This document shows, in pieces, positions 34,613 to 46,324 of a DNA stretch of 64,000 nucleotides. Positions within the stretch are counted from its first letter, which is position 1; each line of letters starts with the position of its first letter. The stretch is taken from assembly GCA_945859605.1 (NCBI GenBank), contig OX243825.1, forward strand, positions 32,312,992-32,376,991, given 5' to 3'. The notes below the pieces were generated by a model, which saw only the letters and a program-made list of their open reading frames with translations, did no database searches and had not been told where the DNA came from. The DNA is from Lumbricus rubellus. Taxonomy: Eukaryota; Annelida; Clitellata; Crassiclitellata; Lumbricidae. Both the position numbers and the translations under genes were made by a program.

Positions 34613-35429
34613 AACCCGGGGAACGGACATTAGCTCCCCTGGACATTAGCCCCCCCGGACATTAGCCCCCCCGGACATTAGCCCCCCGGACATTAGCCCC
34701 CCCCCCCGAGGTAGGACATTAGCCCCCCCCCCCCCCCTAGTCATACATTGCACATTAGTTTAACATTGTGAGAATATGTTAATAGGAGGTTTAATATGAA
34801 ACATTTAAAGGCATTAATTGTAGAACAACTCATTGTGTGAAGTTTCTCATAAATGTAAAAAAATTCTAAAGTTTGTGAATTGAAGCTCAGACGTAGTTAC
34901 CTGACGTTAACAAACCTTCGTTGTAGCAAAAGCTGACACTAACAAGTAGGCCTAGTTGCTGTAGGCTATACGATTCCCTGCAGTCGTTCATTTCCCTAAT
35001 GTATTGAATCTAATGTTGAAATGAAACGACGCTAATAAGTCTATGAAGCTGAGACGTAGCCTAACTAACTAACGCTAACAAACCTTTGTTGCAGGACACT
35101 AAACAAATAGACTGTATAGGCCCTACATACGATTCCCAGTGGTTCATTTCTAATACAAGTCTATATGCCTACTGACACAATTAGAACCTAAATGACACTA
35201 AGAAGTTTCGTATGCATGCGAATGCCATTGACAATTTATCAGCAACGGCACTATTCGATGATTTGCACAAGAAGGGGGGGGCTAATGTCCGGGGGGGCTA
35301 ATGTCCTAGCAAAAATGGGGGGGGGGCTAATGTCCGGGGGGCTATTGTCCGGGGGGGACTATGTCCGGGGGGCTAATGTCCAGGGGGGCTAATGTCCAGG
35401 GGGGCTAATGTCCTACACTCAACCAACCC
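34609..35429. mobile_element. Nested element Y, 34,618-35,420, TSD AACCAACCC
   Basis: Starts GGGGAACGGACATTAGC, ends GCTAATGTCCTACACTC. Arms of GGACATTAGCCCCCC units. AACCAACCC is exact at 34,609-34,617 and 35,421-35,429. It lies directly against element X in the same telomere-like target. Confidence 0.86.
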
Positions 35430-35798
35430 TCACGATGCCTAACCTATATGTACAGAGAGGGGGAAATTGTCCGGGGGGGGGTAAATGTCCTAGTCAAAAA
35501 CGGGGGAAAAACGTCCGGGGGGTAATTGTCCGGGGGGAATATGTCCGGGGGGGGGAATATGTCCAGGGGGGTAAATGTCCGGCTCCCACTCGATACGTAT
35601 ACATTACCGCTTAAATGAATTCGAAATTAATTCGGGTGAATTAAAATTATAGTACCAAACTAATTCTTGCCTAAAAAGCTGGATTGATAAAAATGATTCT
35701 CGCCAAACTTGAACTTGGATTGATTAAAAATAGCAATGCTGCAGCGAGCGAATAATTTACGATACTAAAATACACGTTTACCAAATAAGCTAAAATAC

Positions 35799-35992
35799 AC
35801 CTTTACCAAAAATCGTTAAATAAAACCTGAAGATAGCAATCTTTCATTCGAATAAAACTCACGCCAACAATAAACAATTTAAGAATTTCCTTTGTTAGAA
35901 ATCAAAAATGGCTACGACGAAAAAATCTGTCGGGAACTAAGAACAGCTGTGATTTTCTTCTGTCCTCTAGCGATCATTGTATCATAAATACA
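35799..35992. repeat. Unit U copy
   Basis: Matches 18,971-19,055 plus 19,511-19,615 and 43,950-44,150: AATCGTTAAATAAAACCTG, CTCACGCCAACAAT, CTAGCGATCATTGTATCAT. Confidence 0.6.
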
Positions 35993-36420
35993 TATGTGAC
36001 CCGCTTCATGAAAAGGTACCATAAGTCGGGTTTGGAGTTATTATGCCTTCACAAACCAGCTAAGTGAGCTGAACATTTTGCTGAAAACCAGATAAAAATC
36101 GGATGATAAATGACCGACTTATAATGATGAACATGAGAAATTGCCACTTTATTTCCATCGATGAGTGTCGTGGGGTCTTGCACACTGGGAGCGCTTCTGA
36201 GCGATTTATCCTACAAGAGGTTCACGACCAATTCTCAGTGTTGTCTATTATGTAATATTATCAGTGTTATTAACTTAAAAGTCCTTTTCACCTGCTGCTA
36301 AAAATACCAAGAACTCAAATTTGATTTTATAACAAAAATTTCCCTTCACGTCTTTATGCGCGATTTCTGGGGAAACTGTACCCCGACTTATGGTACCTTA
36401 TCATATAGCGGGTCACATAT
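35993..36420. mobile_element. DNA-transposon-like element with ~33-bp inverted ends (TATGTGACCCGCT)
   Basis: The left end GTGACCCGCTTCATGAAAAG then GTACCATAAGTCGGG is inverted at 36,379-36,419 with few differences. A partial retroposon hairpin lies inside (about 36,181). The target duplication is not clear (TA or TTAA possible). No transposase. Confidence 0.65.
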
Positions 36421-37420
36421 TAATGAAGTAGTGAATAGTTATAAGAAGCCCTATTTTTAATAAAAAAATCCTAAGGCACCAAGACTAAGCTACCAAATAA
36501 ACCCGTTCGATCTGTATAGCCTTAAAAAACCATCAGTCGTCGAACCTTAGGTTTAAAAATGGATGCTTTGAAGTAGCCTAGAACAAACTTTCCGTTTTAA
36601 ATATAGGTTCGATTGATGAAAACCATTCCTCCGATATGGCAGTGGGATTGATGAATTTTTAGGCTGAAATACAAGATGGACGGATGGAGGGAATGGATGA
36701 TATTGGAAGCTGAGTAGATTTTTTCAAAATGAAACAGAAATTGAATTGATGAAAAGATCGCTTGTGTATGACTTTTAAGCTCGAATAGAAGCTTGAAAAA
36801 AAGCGCTCTAAAAAAGCTGGATTGATCAAATGAAGGTAGGTTTGATAAATCATGTGTTCTTTTCATCAACCAAACTTCTATTTCAGCAATTAAAAACATC
36901 CAACTTTCATTTCTCATCCATTCTGTTTGTCAATCCAGCGCTTCAATTCTCAGGCATTCATTTCATCACCCAACTTCCATTAGAAAAGTTGTCATCAATC
37001 CAGCTTCTATTTCAGCTATAAAAAACAAATCCAACTTTCATTTCTAAGTCATTTTTTCGACAATCCAGCTTCAATTCTCAGGCGTTCATTTCATCATCCA
37101 ACTTCCATTTCGGAAAACGTTCTTTTTATCAATCCAGCTTTCTTTCCTCAGGCATTATCCTCTTAGGCACAGCACCCAGCCTACTTCTACAAAAGCCATT
37201 AAACCAGCTTTCATTAATTTTCTCAAGAGTTCTTTTCGTCAATCATCCAGCATTCAAGCTTCTAGTTTAACAAACATCTCAACTTATCCTTTGTTTAGAA
37301 AAGATCTCTTGTCATCGATCCAACGTCGCATTTTAAACCAAATAAATTTCTCTCATTTGCACAGCTTCTATTTAACCAGAATTATTAATATTGTTCAGAA
37401 TATGTCAACCTCTATGAACA
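36421..37420. repeat. Unit V fragment then long core minisatellite
   Basis: 36,425-36,500 resembles unit V. From 36,600 to 37,390 there are GAAGCTGGATTGATGAAA and, reversed, ATCCAGCTTC units, much diverged, with no recognisable arms. Confidence 0.6.
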
Positions 37421-38796
37421 CCACGGAAAATAAGTGTCAGGCTACAGAGAACCCCTGAATAAGAGCCAAGGTGAAACTACCACGTGGATACCATACAGTA
37501 CACTGATGCAGCTCAGATCATGATGTAAAGCATATCGAAAGCTTTCAACCAGCTGAGGAAAAAGCCCAGTGTGCACTGTGCAGATAGTATTGTCAGCAAC
37601 ACAATCTGACGCATCTATTATAACTAGATTTATAGATGTATCTGAAAAGATTTCACACAACATTTTATTAAATACTACAAAGTCACAGATTCGTTTCAAC
37701 ATAGACAAAGTCACAAAATCGTTTCAACATAGCACTACTATCTAGCAATCAAAGAAGCTGAGCAATTTCAGGTAAATGAATTGCTAAAGTCGATTCAAAG
37801 TAGGATAACCATCACAGATGAGATTGAAAACCAACATTCATTAAGTGGCTTAGCATATCTGACAACACAATACAACGTCACAAATTTCCTGAAGTTGTGG
37901 CAAAAAGGGTTAAAATTTTTAAAAAACTCATTTTCAGTATTTTGGCCTATAGATATTAGCCGCAACTTGCCTAAAATTGGCAACGCAGTCAACGACTTAA
38001 CAATGCATTTCCAAGAAAACTGGAAACCAAAATTACAACAAACCAAAAACTATGTGTATATTGAAACTGATATATTATTAAAGGATTTGCATTTCAATTG
38101 CTGATGGCTCCACTTTATCTAGGAAATTTTAATAGCTCTGTGTAGCAGGAACATAGACATCAGCATTGAGTAAGATGATTCAATGTCTACATGACAACCC
38201 GGACTTGATCCTCTATTTTTCGAAAAAGCTAAATTGCTACGAGTATTTTCCTTTCTTGAATGTTCATTTTACGACAATACCATTTCACTCTGTTCTATTA
38301 TTGGTTTCTGCATAATCCAGTCATCTGCAATGCTTGCCAGATATCAAATTCGTTCTGAATTGATTTATTGTGGCAGTTCGTATTTCAATAGTTTCCTTCA
38401 ACATTGCTTTTCAAGAGTTAATTCCACAGAAATCAGACCACTGATGTTAGAAGTGCTGGATGTATAATTGTATATGACTGAGAAAACTCTACTGTATTCA
38501 CCAATGTTCTCAATTCATGAACCGAATAGGGAAGTTCCTTGTGTTGTCACACAACTGATTTTGTGTGTGCTCCACATGAACTTTCACCAACGTTTTGAAA
38601 TTTTCATTGCCACAGTGCTTGCTTTCAATGATAGTCTCATGATCGCTGTATGAAATTCACATCTGCATGCAGTAATTATTCCTGGACATGCACGTTCTCT
38701 TTACAATAGTAATATTTACATGTGCCACAGTATTTTCATATAATTATCAAATCCATAATAATAAGTGTCAACATTAACATATATCATTGTCTGCAC
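37421..38796. repeat. Downstream flank of zinc-finger gene 4
   Basis: More diverged relative of the flanks at 13.6-15.0 and 29.2-30.2 kb (CAACATAGCACTACTATCTA, GAACCGAATAGGGAAG, TGCCACAGTATTTTCATAT). An open frame at 37,781-38,104 (+) is not conserved in the paralogous flanks and is not annotated. Confidence 0.55.
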
Positions 38797-41289
38797 TTAA
38801 GGAAAGTAGCCTATAAGTCGCAATTCAAAGAATTCCCCTAAACTGTTTTTAGGCGGATTTTCGAAATGATGACTGCAATGTTCCATAAATACCTCTTGAA
38901 TATCAAACATTTCATCACACACTCCGCAACCATAGGTTCTGGAAATGAAATATTTTACATCTGCAGTAAACAACGAATGATCAGTGTCAATTCTATTGTC
39001 ATCTGGACAGGGTTTCTTGTTTTGTGTAGAAGAAACGACATGATTCAATTCCATTATTAACAACTCTGAACCATTATCATCGGATATATTGGTCTTGTCC
39101 AACAATGTGTATTGACGTAATTTCTCCACGAATAATGTTTCTTCCCCATGAATTTTTACTTGGGTGCCTTGACGAATACTTTCATCAAAGATCTCACCCT
39201 GTTTTGCCAATCCTCCGGTGTGAGTATTCATGTGCTTTGTGAGATGATTACTCTGTGCAAATGATCTTTCACATAATTTGCACTTGTATGGCTTCATTCC
39301 AGTGTGTATTCTTGTGTGAATTTCCAATTGTCCCTTACGAGAAAAGGTTCTATGACATAAATTACAAAGGTATGGTTTATCTCTAGTGTGCGTTCTTTTG
39401 TGACGATTTAGATGATCTTTTGAAGAAAATGCTTTGTCACATATGTTGCACATGTATGGCTTTTCTCCAGTGTGACATCTCATATGAACATCCAGTTTAT
39501 AAGGTTGTGTAAATGATTTTTCACATAAGCGGCACTTGAATGGTTTTTCACCCGTGTGTATACTTTGATGGCATCGCAGGTTACTCAGTTCCGCAAATGC
39601 TTTGTTGCATGTATTGCATTTGTAAGGTTTTTCTCCAGTGTGGGTTCTTCTGTGGATCTGAAGAATACTTCCCCGTGCAAATGATTTGTCACAAAAATTA
39701 CATATGTAAGGCTTTTCACCAGTGTGGGTTCTTTCATGGGTTTTCAGACTACTCCCTTTCGTAAATGACATGTTACACAAATTGCATTTGTAATGTTTTT
39801 CATCTTTTTCTCCAGTGTGGGTTCTTTTATGATATTGCAGGCCACTTCCATGGGCATATGCTTTGTTACATACATTACATTTGTAAGCTTTTTCTCCAGT
39901 GTGGATACTTGAGTGACTTTTTAATTGCTGCCTACAAATAAAGGATTTTTCACATAAATTGCAGGAGTATGGTTTCTCACCAGTGTGAATCCTTTTGTGG
40001 CCATGCAGATGAGTACTTTGCGAAAATGCTTTGTCACAAATATTGCAAACAAAAGGTTTCTCTCCAGTATGAGTTTTTGTATGGATACGCAAAATTGTTT
40101 TGTTGGCAAATGCTTTGTGACATATATTGCAATTAAATGGTTTCTCTCCAGTGTGCGTCCTTCTGTGTAAGTCCAGAGTGGTATTTCGTGCAAATGCTAT
40201 GTTACATATATTGCATATGAATGGTTTCTCCCCAGTGTGAGTTTTTGTATGGGATCTCAGTTGATTTTTATCTGAAAAACCTATGTGACATAAATTGCAT
40301 GTGTACGGTTTTTCTCCAGTGTGGGATCTTGAGTGAAGTTTCAATTCGTGGCTATGAGTAAAAGCTTTGTGACACAAATTGCAAGAGTGTGGTTTCTCTC
40401 CAGTGTGGATCCTTTTGTGACCAGTCAGATTAGAACTTTGCGAAAATGCTTTGCCACATATATTACAAATGTATGGTTTCTCTCCGGAATGAGTTCTTGT
40501 ATGGATATCCAGACACTTTTTATTGGTAAATGCTTTGTGACATGTGTTGCATTTATATGGTTTCTCTCCAGTGTGGGTTCTTCCATGAACAATCAGAGTG
40601 TATTTATCTGCAAATGTTTTGTGACATATATTGCAAATGAAGGGTTTCTCTCTGGTGTGAGTTTTCATATGTCTTTTCAAATTACCTGCATCTGAAAATG
40701 TTTTGTGACATACATTGCACATGTATGGTTTCTTTCCAGTGTGGGTTCTTTCATGTAAATTGAGTCTTCTTTTATGTGAAAAAGTTTTGTCACATATATT
40801 GCAAATGTAGGGCTTCTCTCCAGTATGAGCTGTTATATGGATATCCAGACTTCTTTTTTCAGAAAATGCTTTATGGCATATACTGCACACATATGGTTTA
40901 TCTCCACTGTGCATCCTTCCATGAACATTCAGATAACCTTTATGCGCAAATGCTTTGTCACATATATTGCAAATGTATGGTTTCTCTCTGGTATGAGTTT
41001 TCGTATGGCTATCCAGTTGTCTTTTATCAGCAAATGTTTTGTGGCAAGTATTGCAAGCATATCGTTTCTCTCCGGTGTGAGTTCTTCTGTGGCTATACAA
41101 ACCAGCTCTATGTGTAAATGTTTTATCACATAAATTGCACTTGTAGCGTCTTTCTCCAGTGTGTATTCTGATGTGTTCTCTTAGATAAGTATTGCTTGTA
41201 AAGACATTTCCACATAAATTACATTCGTGTGATTTTTCTCCAGTTTGTAGTCTTTCATGAGTTTTCATTGTAAATCTGTTTTCAAACAA
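38797..41289 (-). CDS. Polydactyl C2H2 zinc-finger protein, gene 4 (24 fingers)
   Basis: The longest undamaged array: 24 C2H2 fingers with TGEKPY linkers over about 700 residues, an acidic tail, and the family finger [19 protein letters not shown] see no lost zinc ligand in the array. The open frame begins at a TTG; the first ATG is about 41,268 (TMKTHERLQ). Upstream in the same frame an extra unit reads CYRCNLCNKALFENRF and is preceded by a TGA, with CTACAG just before it as a possible splice acceptor. The leader sequence kept by genes 2 and 3 is reduced and the TATA segment is not recognisable, so expression is uncertain although the protein part is the best kept. A three-residue linker insertion (HTGEKDEKHYK) follows finger 17, at the same place as in gene 3. 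Confidence 0.87.
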   Translation of the reverse strand: MFENRFTMKTHERLQTGEKSHECNLCGNVFTSNTYLREHIRIHTGERRYKCNLCDKTFTHRAGLYSHRRTHTGEKRYACNTCHKTFADKRQLDSHTKTHTREKPYICNICDKAFAHKGYLNVHGRMHSGDKPYVCSICHKAFSEKRSLDIHITAHTGEKPYICNICDKTFSHKRRLNLHERTHTGKKPYMCNVCHKTFSDAGNLKRHMKTHTREKPFICNICHKTFADKYTLIVHGRTHTGEKPYKCNTCHKAFTNKKCLDIHTRTHSGEKPYICNICGKAFSQSSNLTGHKRIHTGEKPHSCNLCHKAFTHSHELKLHSRSHTGEKPYTCNLCHIGFSDKNQLRSHTKTHTGEKPFICNICNIAFARNTTLDLHRRTHTGEKPFNCNICHKAFANKTILRIHTKTHTGEKPFVCNICDKAFSQSTHLHGHKRIHTGEKPYSCNLCEKSFICRQQLKSHSSIHTGEKAYKCNVCNKAYAHGSGLQYHKRTHTGEKDEKHYKCNLCNMSFTKGSSLKTHERTHTGEKPYICNFCDKSFARGSILQIHRRTHTGEKPYKCNTCNKAFAELSNLRCHQSIHTGEKPFKCRLCEKSFTQPYKLDVHMRCHTGEKPYMCNICDKAFSSKDHLNRHKRTHTRDKPYLCNLCHRTFSRKGQLEIHTRIHTGMKPYKCKLCERSFAQSNHLTKHMNTHTGGLAKQGEIFDESIRQGTQVKIHGEETLFVEKLRQYTLLDKTNISDDNGSELLIMELNHVVSSTQNKKPCPDDNRIDTDHSLFTADVKYFISRTYGCGVCDEMFDIQEVFMEHCSHHFENPPKNSLGEFFELRLIGYFP

Positions 41290-41473
41290 AGCTTTATTAC
41301 ATAAATTACACCTGTAGCATCAGAATAGTTGTCCAGAAAGAGTCCTTGAGTGTATTCTGAAGTCGCAACTACTCCTGTTCACAAAATTTACCATCAAGTA
41401 GTCTTTTGTAATGGTGAGTTGCCACTTGCAACTGATATCAAATAAAATAAAATATAAAATAAATAAATTTAGT

Positions 41474-41500
41474 TTTACATAAATTACATGAGAATGGTTT
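41474..41500 (-). pseudogene. Remnant of one zinc finger
   Basis: The minus strand reads PFSCNLCK, the start of a C2H2 finger, about 200 bp upstream of gene 4 and out of any longer frame. Confidence 0.35.
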
Positions 41501-41632
41501 CGTAATACTTAAAAATTAAACCTAAATTAACAATGTCAACATCAAATCAAACGCACGAACCTTAAAACTCCTATCTTCTTCAAACTGACAATACACAAGA
41601 TTGCTTGCACACCCATAAATTTATGCAAACAC

Positions 41633-41651
41633 ACACACACACACACACATA
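41633..41651. repeat. (CA)n microsatellite
   Basis: About nine CA units. Confidence 0.9.
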
Positions 41652-42470
41652 ATTATTTTTCATCATTACTTTGGCGTTAATCATGCTCATCAATCAGGCT
41701 TACAGTTAGGCAAGAATAAATATAATCAATACAGCTTTTATAACGTTTTTCTATCAATACAACTTCTATTTAAATGACAATTATTTTTCATCAATCAAGC
41801 TCCAATCTCAGCAATAATGTTTTCAAAAATCCCACCTCTATTTAAAAAAATATTATTTTCGTCAATCCGACTTCTGTTCAGCAACAATTCTATTCGTCAA
41901 TCTAACTTGAAACCATCAATGCTATATCCTATGCAAAGGCGAAATATGTATTCCGCTAATGCTATACCACATAAGGTTGTAGGACAAAACCCCCTGGACA
42001 AAACCCAAGGACAACCCCCCGGACAAAACGCCCCTGGAATATCCCCCCCCCCACAGGCTTGGACAAAAACTCCCCTGGTAGAATATATTGCGCATAAGTT
42101 GTCGTACTATGAAACGGCTGTTCTAAGTACGCAAGTTGGATTGATGAAAAGATTTCTCACTAAATAGAAGCCGGATTGATACAAAATAAATTTTACTTAA
42201 ATTGAAGCTGGATTGATGAAAATGTTCGTGCTTAAATTGTAGAAGCTGGATTGATGAAAATTTCTTGCTTAGATAGAAGCTGGATTTATGAAAATCTTCT
42301 TGCCTAAATGGAAGCTGGATTGATGAAAATATCGTCTTTAAATTGGAGCTGTATAAAAAAATAAAAGTTATTTAAATAGATGTTGGATGAAAATAATGTT
42401 TGCCTAAATGGAAGCTGGATTGATGACAACGATTCATGCTGTCTTCAGTTACACCAACATGTATTAGTTT

Positions 42471-43634
42471 CATAGCGCGGTTAAACAGTAGTTTACGTTG
42501 TTTAATTATTTTCATTATCGATATCCCGTAGTTTACGTTGTTTAATTAATAAACGCCTAAAATCATGAATGTAACGCGCCATAAAACGCGCTATTCCATC
42601 CAATTTCTGAACATTCGCAACCGGAAGTAGCAATATAAACCGAAAACGCGAGAAGATGGAAGCTGGATTGACGAAAAAAACGGTACTTTTTTATCCGACA
42701 ACCAATTTCTTACATTCGATGACAAATATTTAGTGACGAAATAGAAGCGGAATTTTACGCATGAGGGTCGGTTAGGGCTCAGGTTAGGCGTCGTGAGGGT
42801 CGGTTAGGGTTAGTTTTAGGGTGTGTGTAGTCATTCTACTTAAAATGAAGCTGGATTGATGAAAAACGCTTGAGAAGTAGAACCTGGATAAAGGCATTTT
42901 ATACCTGAAATGGAAGCTGGATAAAGGCATATTTATAGTTGAAATGGAAGCTGGATTGAACCTGGCGATCCAGAAATTACTTGTATATCATTTATACACA
43001 TGCAAATAATTTAACAACGTCACTTGGTAAAAACCTATTTTAACGTCACAAATTATTTTTTGGCGTTTTTCTAGTGGTTTCATTTTAAGCGGCTATTATT
43101 TCTTAGCGTACGCATTTCCGCTTTCATGCGCTTGAAATATAAGCTGGATGAAAGTTCTCTGTAGGTGCAATGGAAGCTGGATGATAGGATGAAACCGGTG
43201 TGGGTTTTACGACCCCCAAGAAGTAACGTTGCAGCGTTGTTTACCAAGACTCCTTTTCATTCATCCAGCTTCTGTTTATGCAACAATTTGTTCCATAAAT
43301 CCCTCTTCTATTTCGTAACTGAATATTTTTCATCAATCTAACTTCTATTTCATTGATACTTATTGTTTATCATTCCAGCTTCAATTTCAGCATAGTGACT
43401 GCACTAACCCTAACACTAACCCTAACCGACCCTCACGGCGCCTAACCTGAGCCCTAACCGACCCTCACGTGAGAAATCCCGCTTCTATTTCGTCGGAAAA
43501 TATTGTTGTGTATGTCATTCTGATGCGACGATTTAATTTGCCATGAAAATAATTTGTGACGTTAAAATGGGTTTTTACCCGTCACTTTTGGCCAAATAAT
43601 TAAACAACGTAAACTACGGTTTAACCCATAGCGC
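42471..43634. mobile_element. Nested element 42,479-43,626, TSD CATAGCGC
   Basis: Ends GGTTAAAC.GTAGTTTACG (about 33-bp inverted repeat). CATAGCGC is exact at 42,471-42,478 and 43,627-43,634. The related site near 34,110-34,120 (CTTCATATCGGAGTG reversed) is empty. It contains telomere-like modules in both orientations (42,765-42,825 and 43,398-43,470). Confidence 0.9.
43018..43587. mobile_element. Nested element 43,026-43,579, TSD CGTCACTT
   Basis: Ends GGTAAAAACC.ATTTTAACGT / ACGTTAAAATGGGTTTTTACC. CGTCACTT is exact at 43,018-43,025 and 43,580-43,587. It carries GGGTTTTACGACCCCCAAG (43,203-43,221), also seen as a nested end at 62.6 kb. Confidence 0.9.
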
Positions 43635-43910
43635 GCTCGGAGTGAATGAATGACACTAACAAGCTCTAAGTTCACGCTTGAATCACAACGACAGGTGTTA
43701 ACCCGTGTGACACTAATTAGTTGACACAACACCGATAACAAACTTAAACTTAGGCTATTTAAGCAAATTATAAGCCTACCTACAGAAACACGCTATTTGC
43801 GCAGCAAGGGAGAAATGTCCGAGAGGTTAATGTCCTAGGCTAAATCAGAGGAAATTGTCCAGAGGGGTTTTGTCCAGGGGGTTTTGTCCAGGGTTTTTTG
43901 TCCGTTCCCC

Positions 43911-44156
43911 ACAAGTAGATTACCAATATTTCTTAATATGCGAAATATTGCGATGATAATCGTTAAATGAAATCTGCAAACAGCAATCATTGATTCCGAA
44001 TGATTCGAATAAAACTCACGCCAGAAATCAACAATTAACCAATTTCCTTTGTTTGGAATCTAAAATGGCTACGACGAGAAAAAACCTCTGAGAGCAGAAG
44101 TCAGATCTGATCTTCTGCCGTCCTCTATCGATTATTACACCACGTTAAAAATTACT
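43911..44156. repeat. Unit U copy
   Basis: AATCGTTAAATGAAATCTGC to CCTCTATCGATTATTACACC; lacks the insertions seen in the copy at 18-19.6 kb. Confidence 0.6.
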
Positions 44157-44748
44157 AATATAATAGGCTGTGATTAGCGGACCGCCAGTCGGCCCTCGAA
44201 TTTCAAATACTAGCGGACCGCCAGTGGCGGCCGTCCAATACGGAATACTAGCGGACCGCCAGGCAATATGGCTGCCAACGTATGCAATAAAATTAGAGCG
44301 CGACGTATCGACGATTGTTCATCAGTTCAGCTTCAATTTCAGCAGAATGACTGCACTAACCATAAAATTAACCCTAACCGACCCTCACGACGCCTAACCT
44401 GAACCCTAACCGACCCTCACGCTTTGCATTTGGGGATGGGTGGTATAATTTGGGACCGCTGTTCACAGGATTATCAAAATCTATTTACACCAAAATTTAT
44501 CTTCGTTAATCAAACTTCTATTTATCATCATCATCTAAATGGTTTCTCGTTTCCCTTCTCCTTGTTTCTAGAATTTTTTGTCCGACATAAAACAAACTAG
44601 GCTATCGCTAACTGCCGCCATTGTAACAATATTCAAGAATCAAGACTCGTTAGGCTACTCATGTGACAGGTTACACGTGACTGGCGGTCCGCTAGTAATT
44701 GAAATTGGACGGCCGCCTGGCGGTCCGCTAGTCACTTCGAATATAATA
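44157..44748. mobile_element. Foldback element 44,166-44,739 (TAGCGGACCGCCAG type), TSD AATATAATA
   Basis: Ends GGCTGTGATTAGCGG / CTAGTCACTTCG. Arms are ~45-bp units holding ACTAGCGGACCGCCAG and CGGCCGTCCAAT, three on the left and two on the right. AATATAATA is exact at 44,157-44,165 and 44,740-44,748. The core has a telomere-like module (44,346-44,420). Confidence 0.85.
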
Positions 44749-45255
44749 TCATTACTTGTATTAAGTCGTCTTTGTGTTAGGTTGACATAATTATTTTCAC
44801 GTAGGCCTATGCCTAACCGTCTTAACGCATAATAGGCTAGACCTCTTCGAAACCTCAATAATCGGTATAATTATTACAGGCTAGATCAGGCCACGTCTAC
44901 GGAAAGTGGTAATTGAGAAGGTAAGTAAGTATGTACGTGAATAAGTAGGCCCTATTTTTATCATTAGGCCTACTTGCAAACGCACAACGGGACATAAAAT
45001 ATCAGCTAGTAGGCCTATGATTATACATAGGAGTAGTAATTGATAATACTATGTAGGCTAGTCTACAAATTAAATCACAAGTTGAATAAAATCAACAAAA
45101 CCTCAGCGTCAAACAAGCCATCTATAATAGCATTGGTATATTAATATCCGTTTCCAATGAAGGAATCACAGCGTGGTATCTCTAGACTATGTGAGCGAGG
45201 CCTGAGAGATTATCCAGTTACTCGTTCTGTTAGAAGGAGGTCATGGAAGACATGC
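44749..45255. repeat. Unit V fragment and unclassified DNA
   Basis: 44,840-44,960 resembles unit V (AATAATCGGTATAAT, GGCCACGTCTACGG). The rest has no recognised feature. Confidence 0.45.
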
Positions 45256-45765
45256 CCGGTGTAGCCTAAAGGTTTCAAATTACCCCCTCCTAAACATTAC
45301 CCCCCGGTAACTGGAAACCGGTCTCAGATTACCCCCCAGAAACTAGATTTGAATCAATCATCGCATTTATTGCACTAATAAAATACGAAAAATCATCGGG
45401 CTTCTTGTTTTGATCGGGCTTCTTGTTTTGGTCAGCAGATTATCATCCGTCATCCCACTTCGTGTTTTGTTGTCAATATTTTGATCGGAAAAAAATAATA
45501 GCCTCGAAGACATTTTCTCCATTGTAACTTCAGCGGCGATTAGTATTTTAGTTACAGATGAAAATATTGATAACAAACCACGAAGTGGGATGACGGATGA
45601 AAATCTTCAGACCAAAACAAGAAGCGGGATGATTTTTCTGAATTTTTTAGTGCAATAAATGCGAAGATTGATGCAAATCTAGTTTTCGGGGGGTAATCTG
45701 AAATCGGTTCCAGGTTACCGGGGGGTAATGTTTAGGAGGGGGTAATTTGAAACCTTTACACCGGT
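45256..45765. mobile_element. Palindromic element, copy 1
   Basis: Both halves read, from outside in, CGGTGTAAAGGTTTCAAATT, ACCCCCTCCTAAACATTACC, an AAACCGGT region, ATCAATCATCGCATTTATTG, ACAAGAAGC, then TTATCAATATTTTGATC at the centre. The whole can fold into one long hairpin. The left end has GCCTA inserted after GTA (45,262-45,268). No transposase. Confidence 0.8.
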
Positions 45766-46324
45766 CTAAAGGGCACATGTTGAGGGTAGACTCGCTCTTG
45801 AGGACTGTTCTCGAGGGAAGAATGGAGGGAAAGAAACCCCCAAGGAAGACCGAGAAAGATTATGTTGGACTGGTTGATGGACAGAGAAAAGGGACGATGA
45901 TAAAAATAAATCAAGGTAAAGCATAGAATAATTATACAAGAATGGTGTCTTTGGAATCTTGTCCCAAGGGCAGAACACTATTATAGAAGAAGACTAATTA
46001 ACGAGACTAGAACACAATTTCATGCTTGCAATAATTATTTAATCAGAAAGAGCAATTCCAGTATTACTTGAATCCTCACTAAATTAATTAATTATGTAGG
46101 TGTCTAATAATTTGGACATCGACAAGAGTTTTGCATTAAATTTGGGTTGTCACATCCAATTAATGTGTCTGCCGTTTTTTGCGGGGGAAATCAAACCTGA
46201 AACAATCGTAAATAAAACACATTCTTCAGATAAATCTATTAATCTTCTATACGGAACAAACACATTCATTTCATTCATTCATTCATTCATTTCAAGAATT
46301 TATTTATTTATAATTATTTATTTT
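45766..46324. other. No recognised gene
   Basis: AT-rich DNA with (CATT)n at about 46,263-46,295; nothing nameable. Confidence 0.45.

Larger units (their letters stand above)
33554..35596. mobile_element. Nested element Z, 33,562-35,588 (C/G-run foldback), TSD CTCGATAC
   Basis: Arms are GGACATTTACCCCCC / GGACATATTCCCCC units, inverted at 35,455-35,588 (GGGGGTAAATGTCC). CTCGATAC is exact at 33,554-33,561 and 35,589-35,596. The inner module is telomere-like CCCTAACCGACCCTCACG, in which two further elements sit. Confidence 0.82.
33399..35664. mobile_element. Nested element W, 33,407-35,656, TSD AAACTAAT
   Basis: The left end GGTACCATCATTTTAATTCA is inverted at the right as GAATTAAAATTATAGTACC. 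AAACTAAT is exact at 33,399-33,406 and 35,657-35,664. It contains element Z. Confidence 0.88.
33191..35798. repeat. Body of a GGTAAACGTG-type element, left end missing
   Basis: 33,191-33,398 and 35,665-35,798 match 4,640-5,317: GAGTTCTTTCTAA, GAGGAATT.ATTAA, CACGAAATAGAAGCG, AGCAATGCTGCAGCGAG and a right end ACTAAAATACACGTTTACC. It is the outermost layer of a four-deep nest. Confidence 0.65.
41690..43910. mobile_element. C/G-run foldback element 41,975-43,910 with nested insertions
   Basis: Core units lie at 41,690-41,960. At 41,975 GGTTGTAGGACAAAACCCCC begins an arm inverted at 43,800-43,910 (GGTTTTGTCCAGGG...CCGTTCCCC). It is the reversed relative of element X: 42,083-42,440 matches 34,140-34,500 and 43,640-43,800 matches 33,975-34,130. 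No clean target duplication (CCACATAA against CCACAAGT). Confidence 0.65.

Noticed and set aside
37781..38104. 107-codon open frame on the plus strand
   Set aside because: It lies in the duplicated downstream flank of gene 4, and the related flanks at 13.7-14.1 and 29.2-29.4 kb do not keep the frame.
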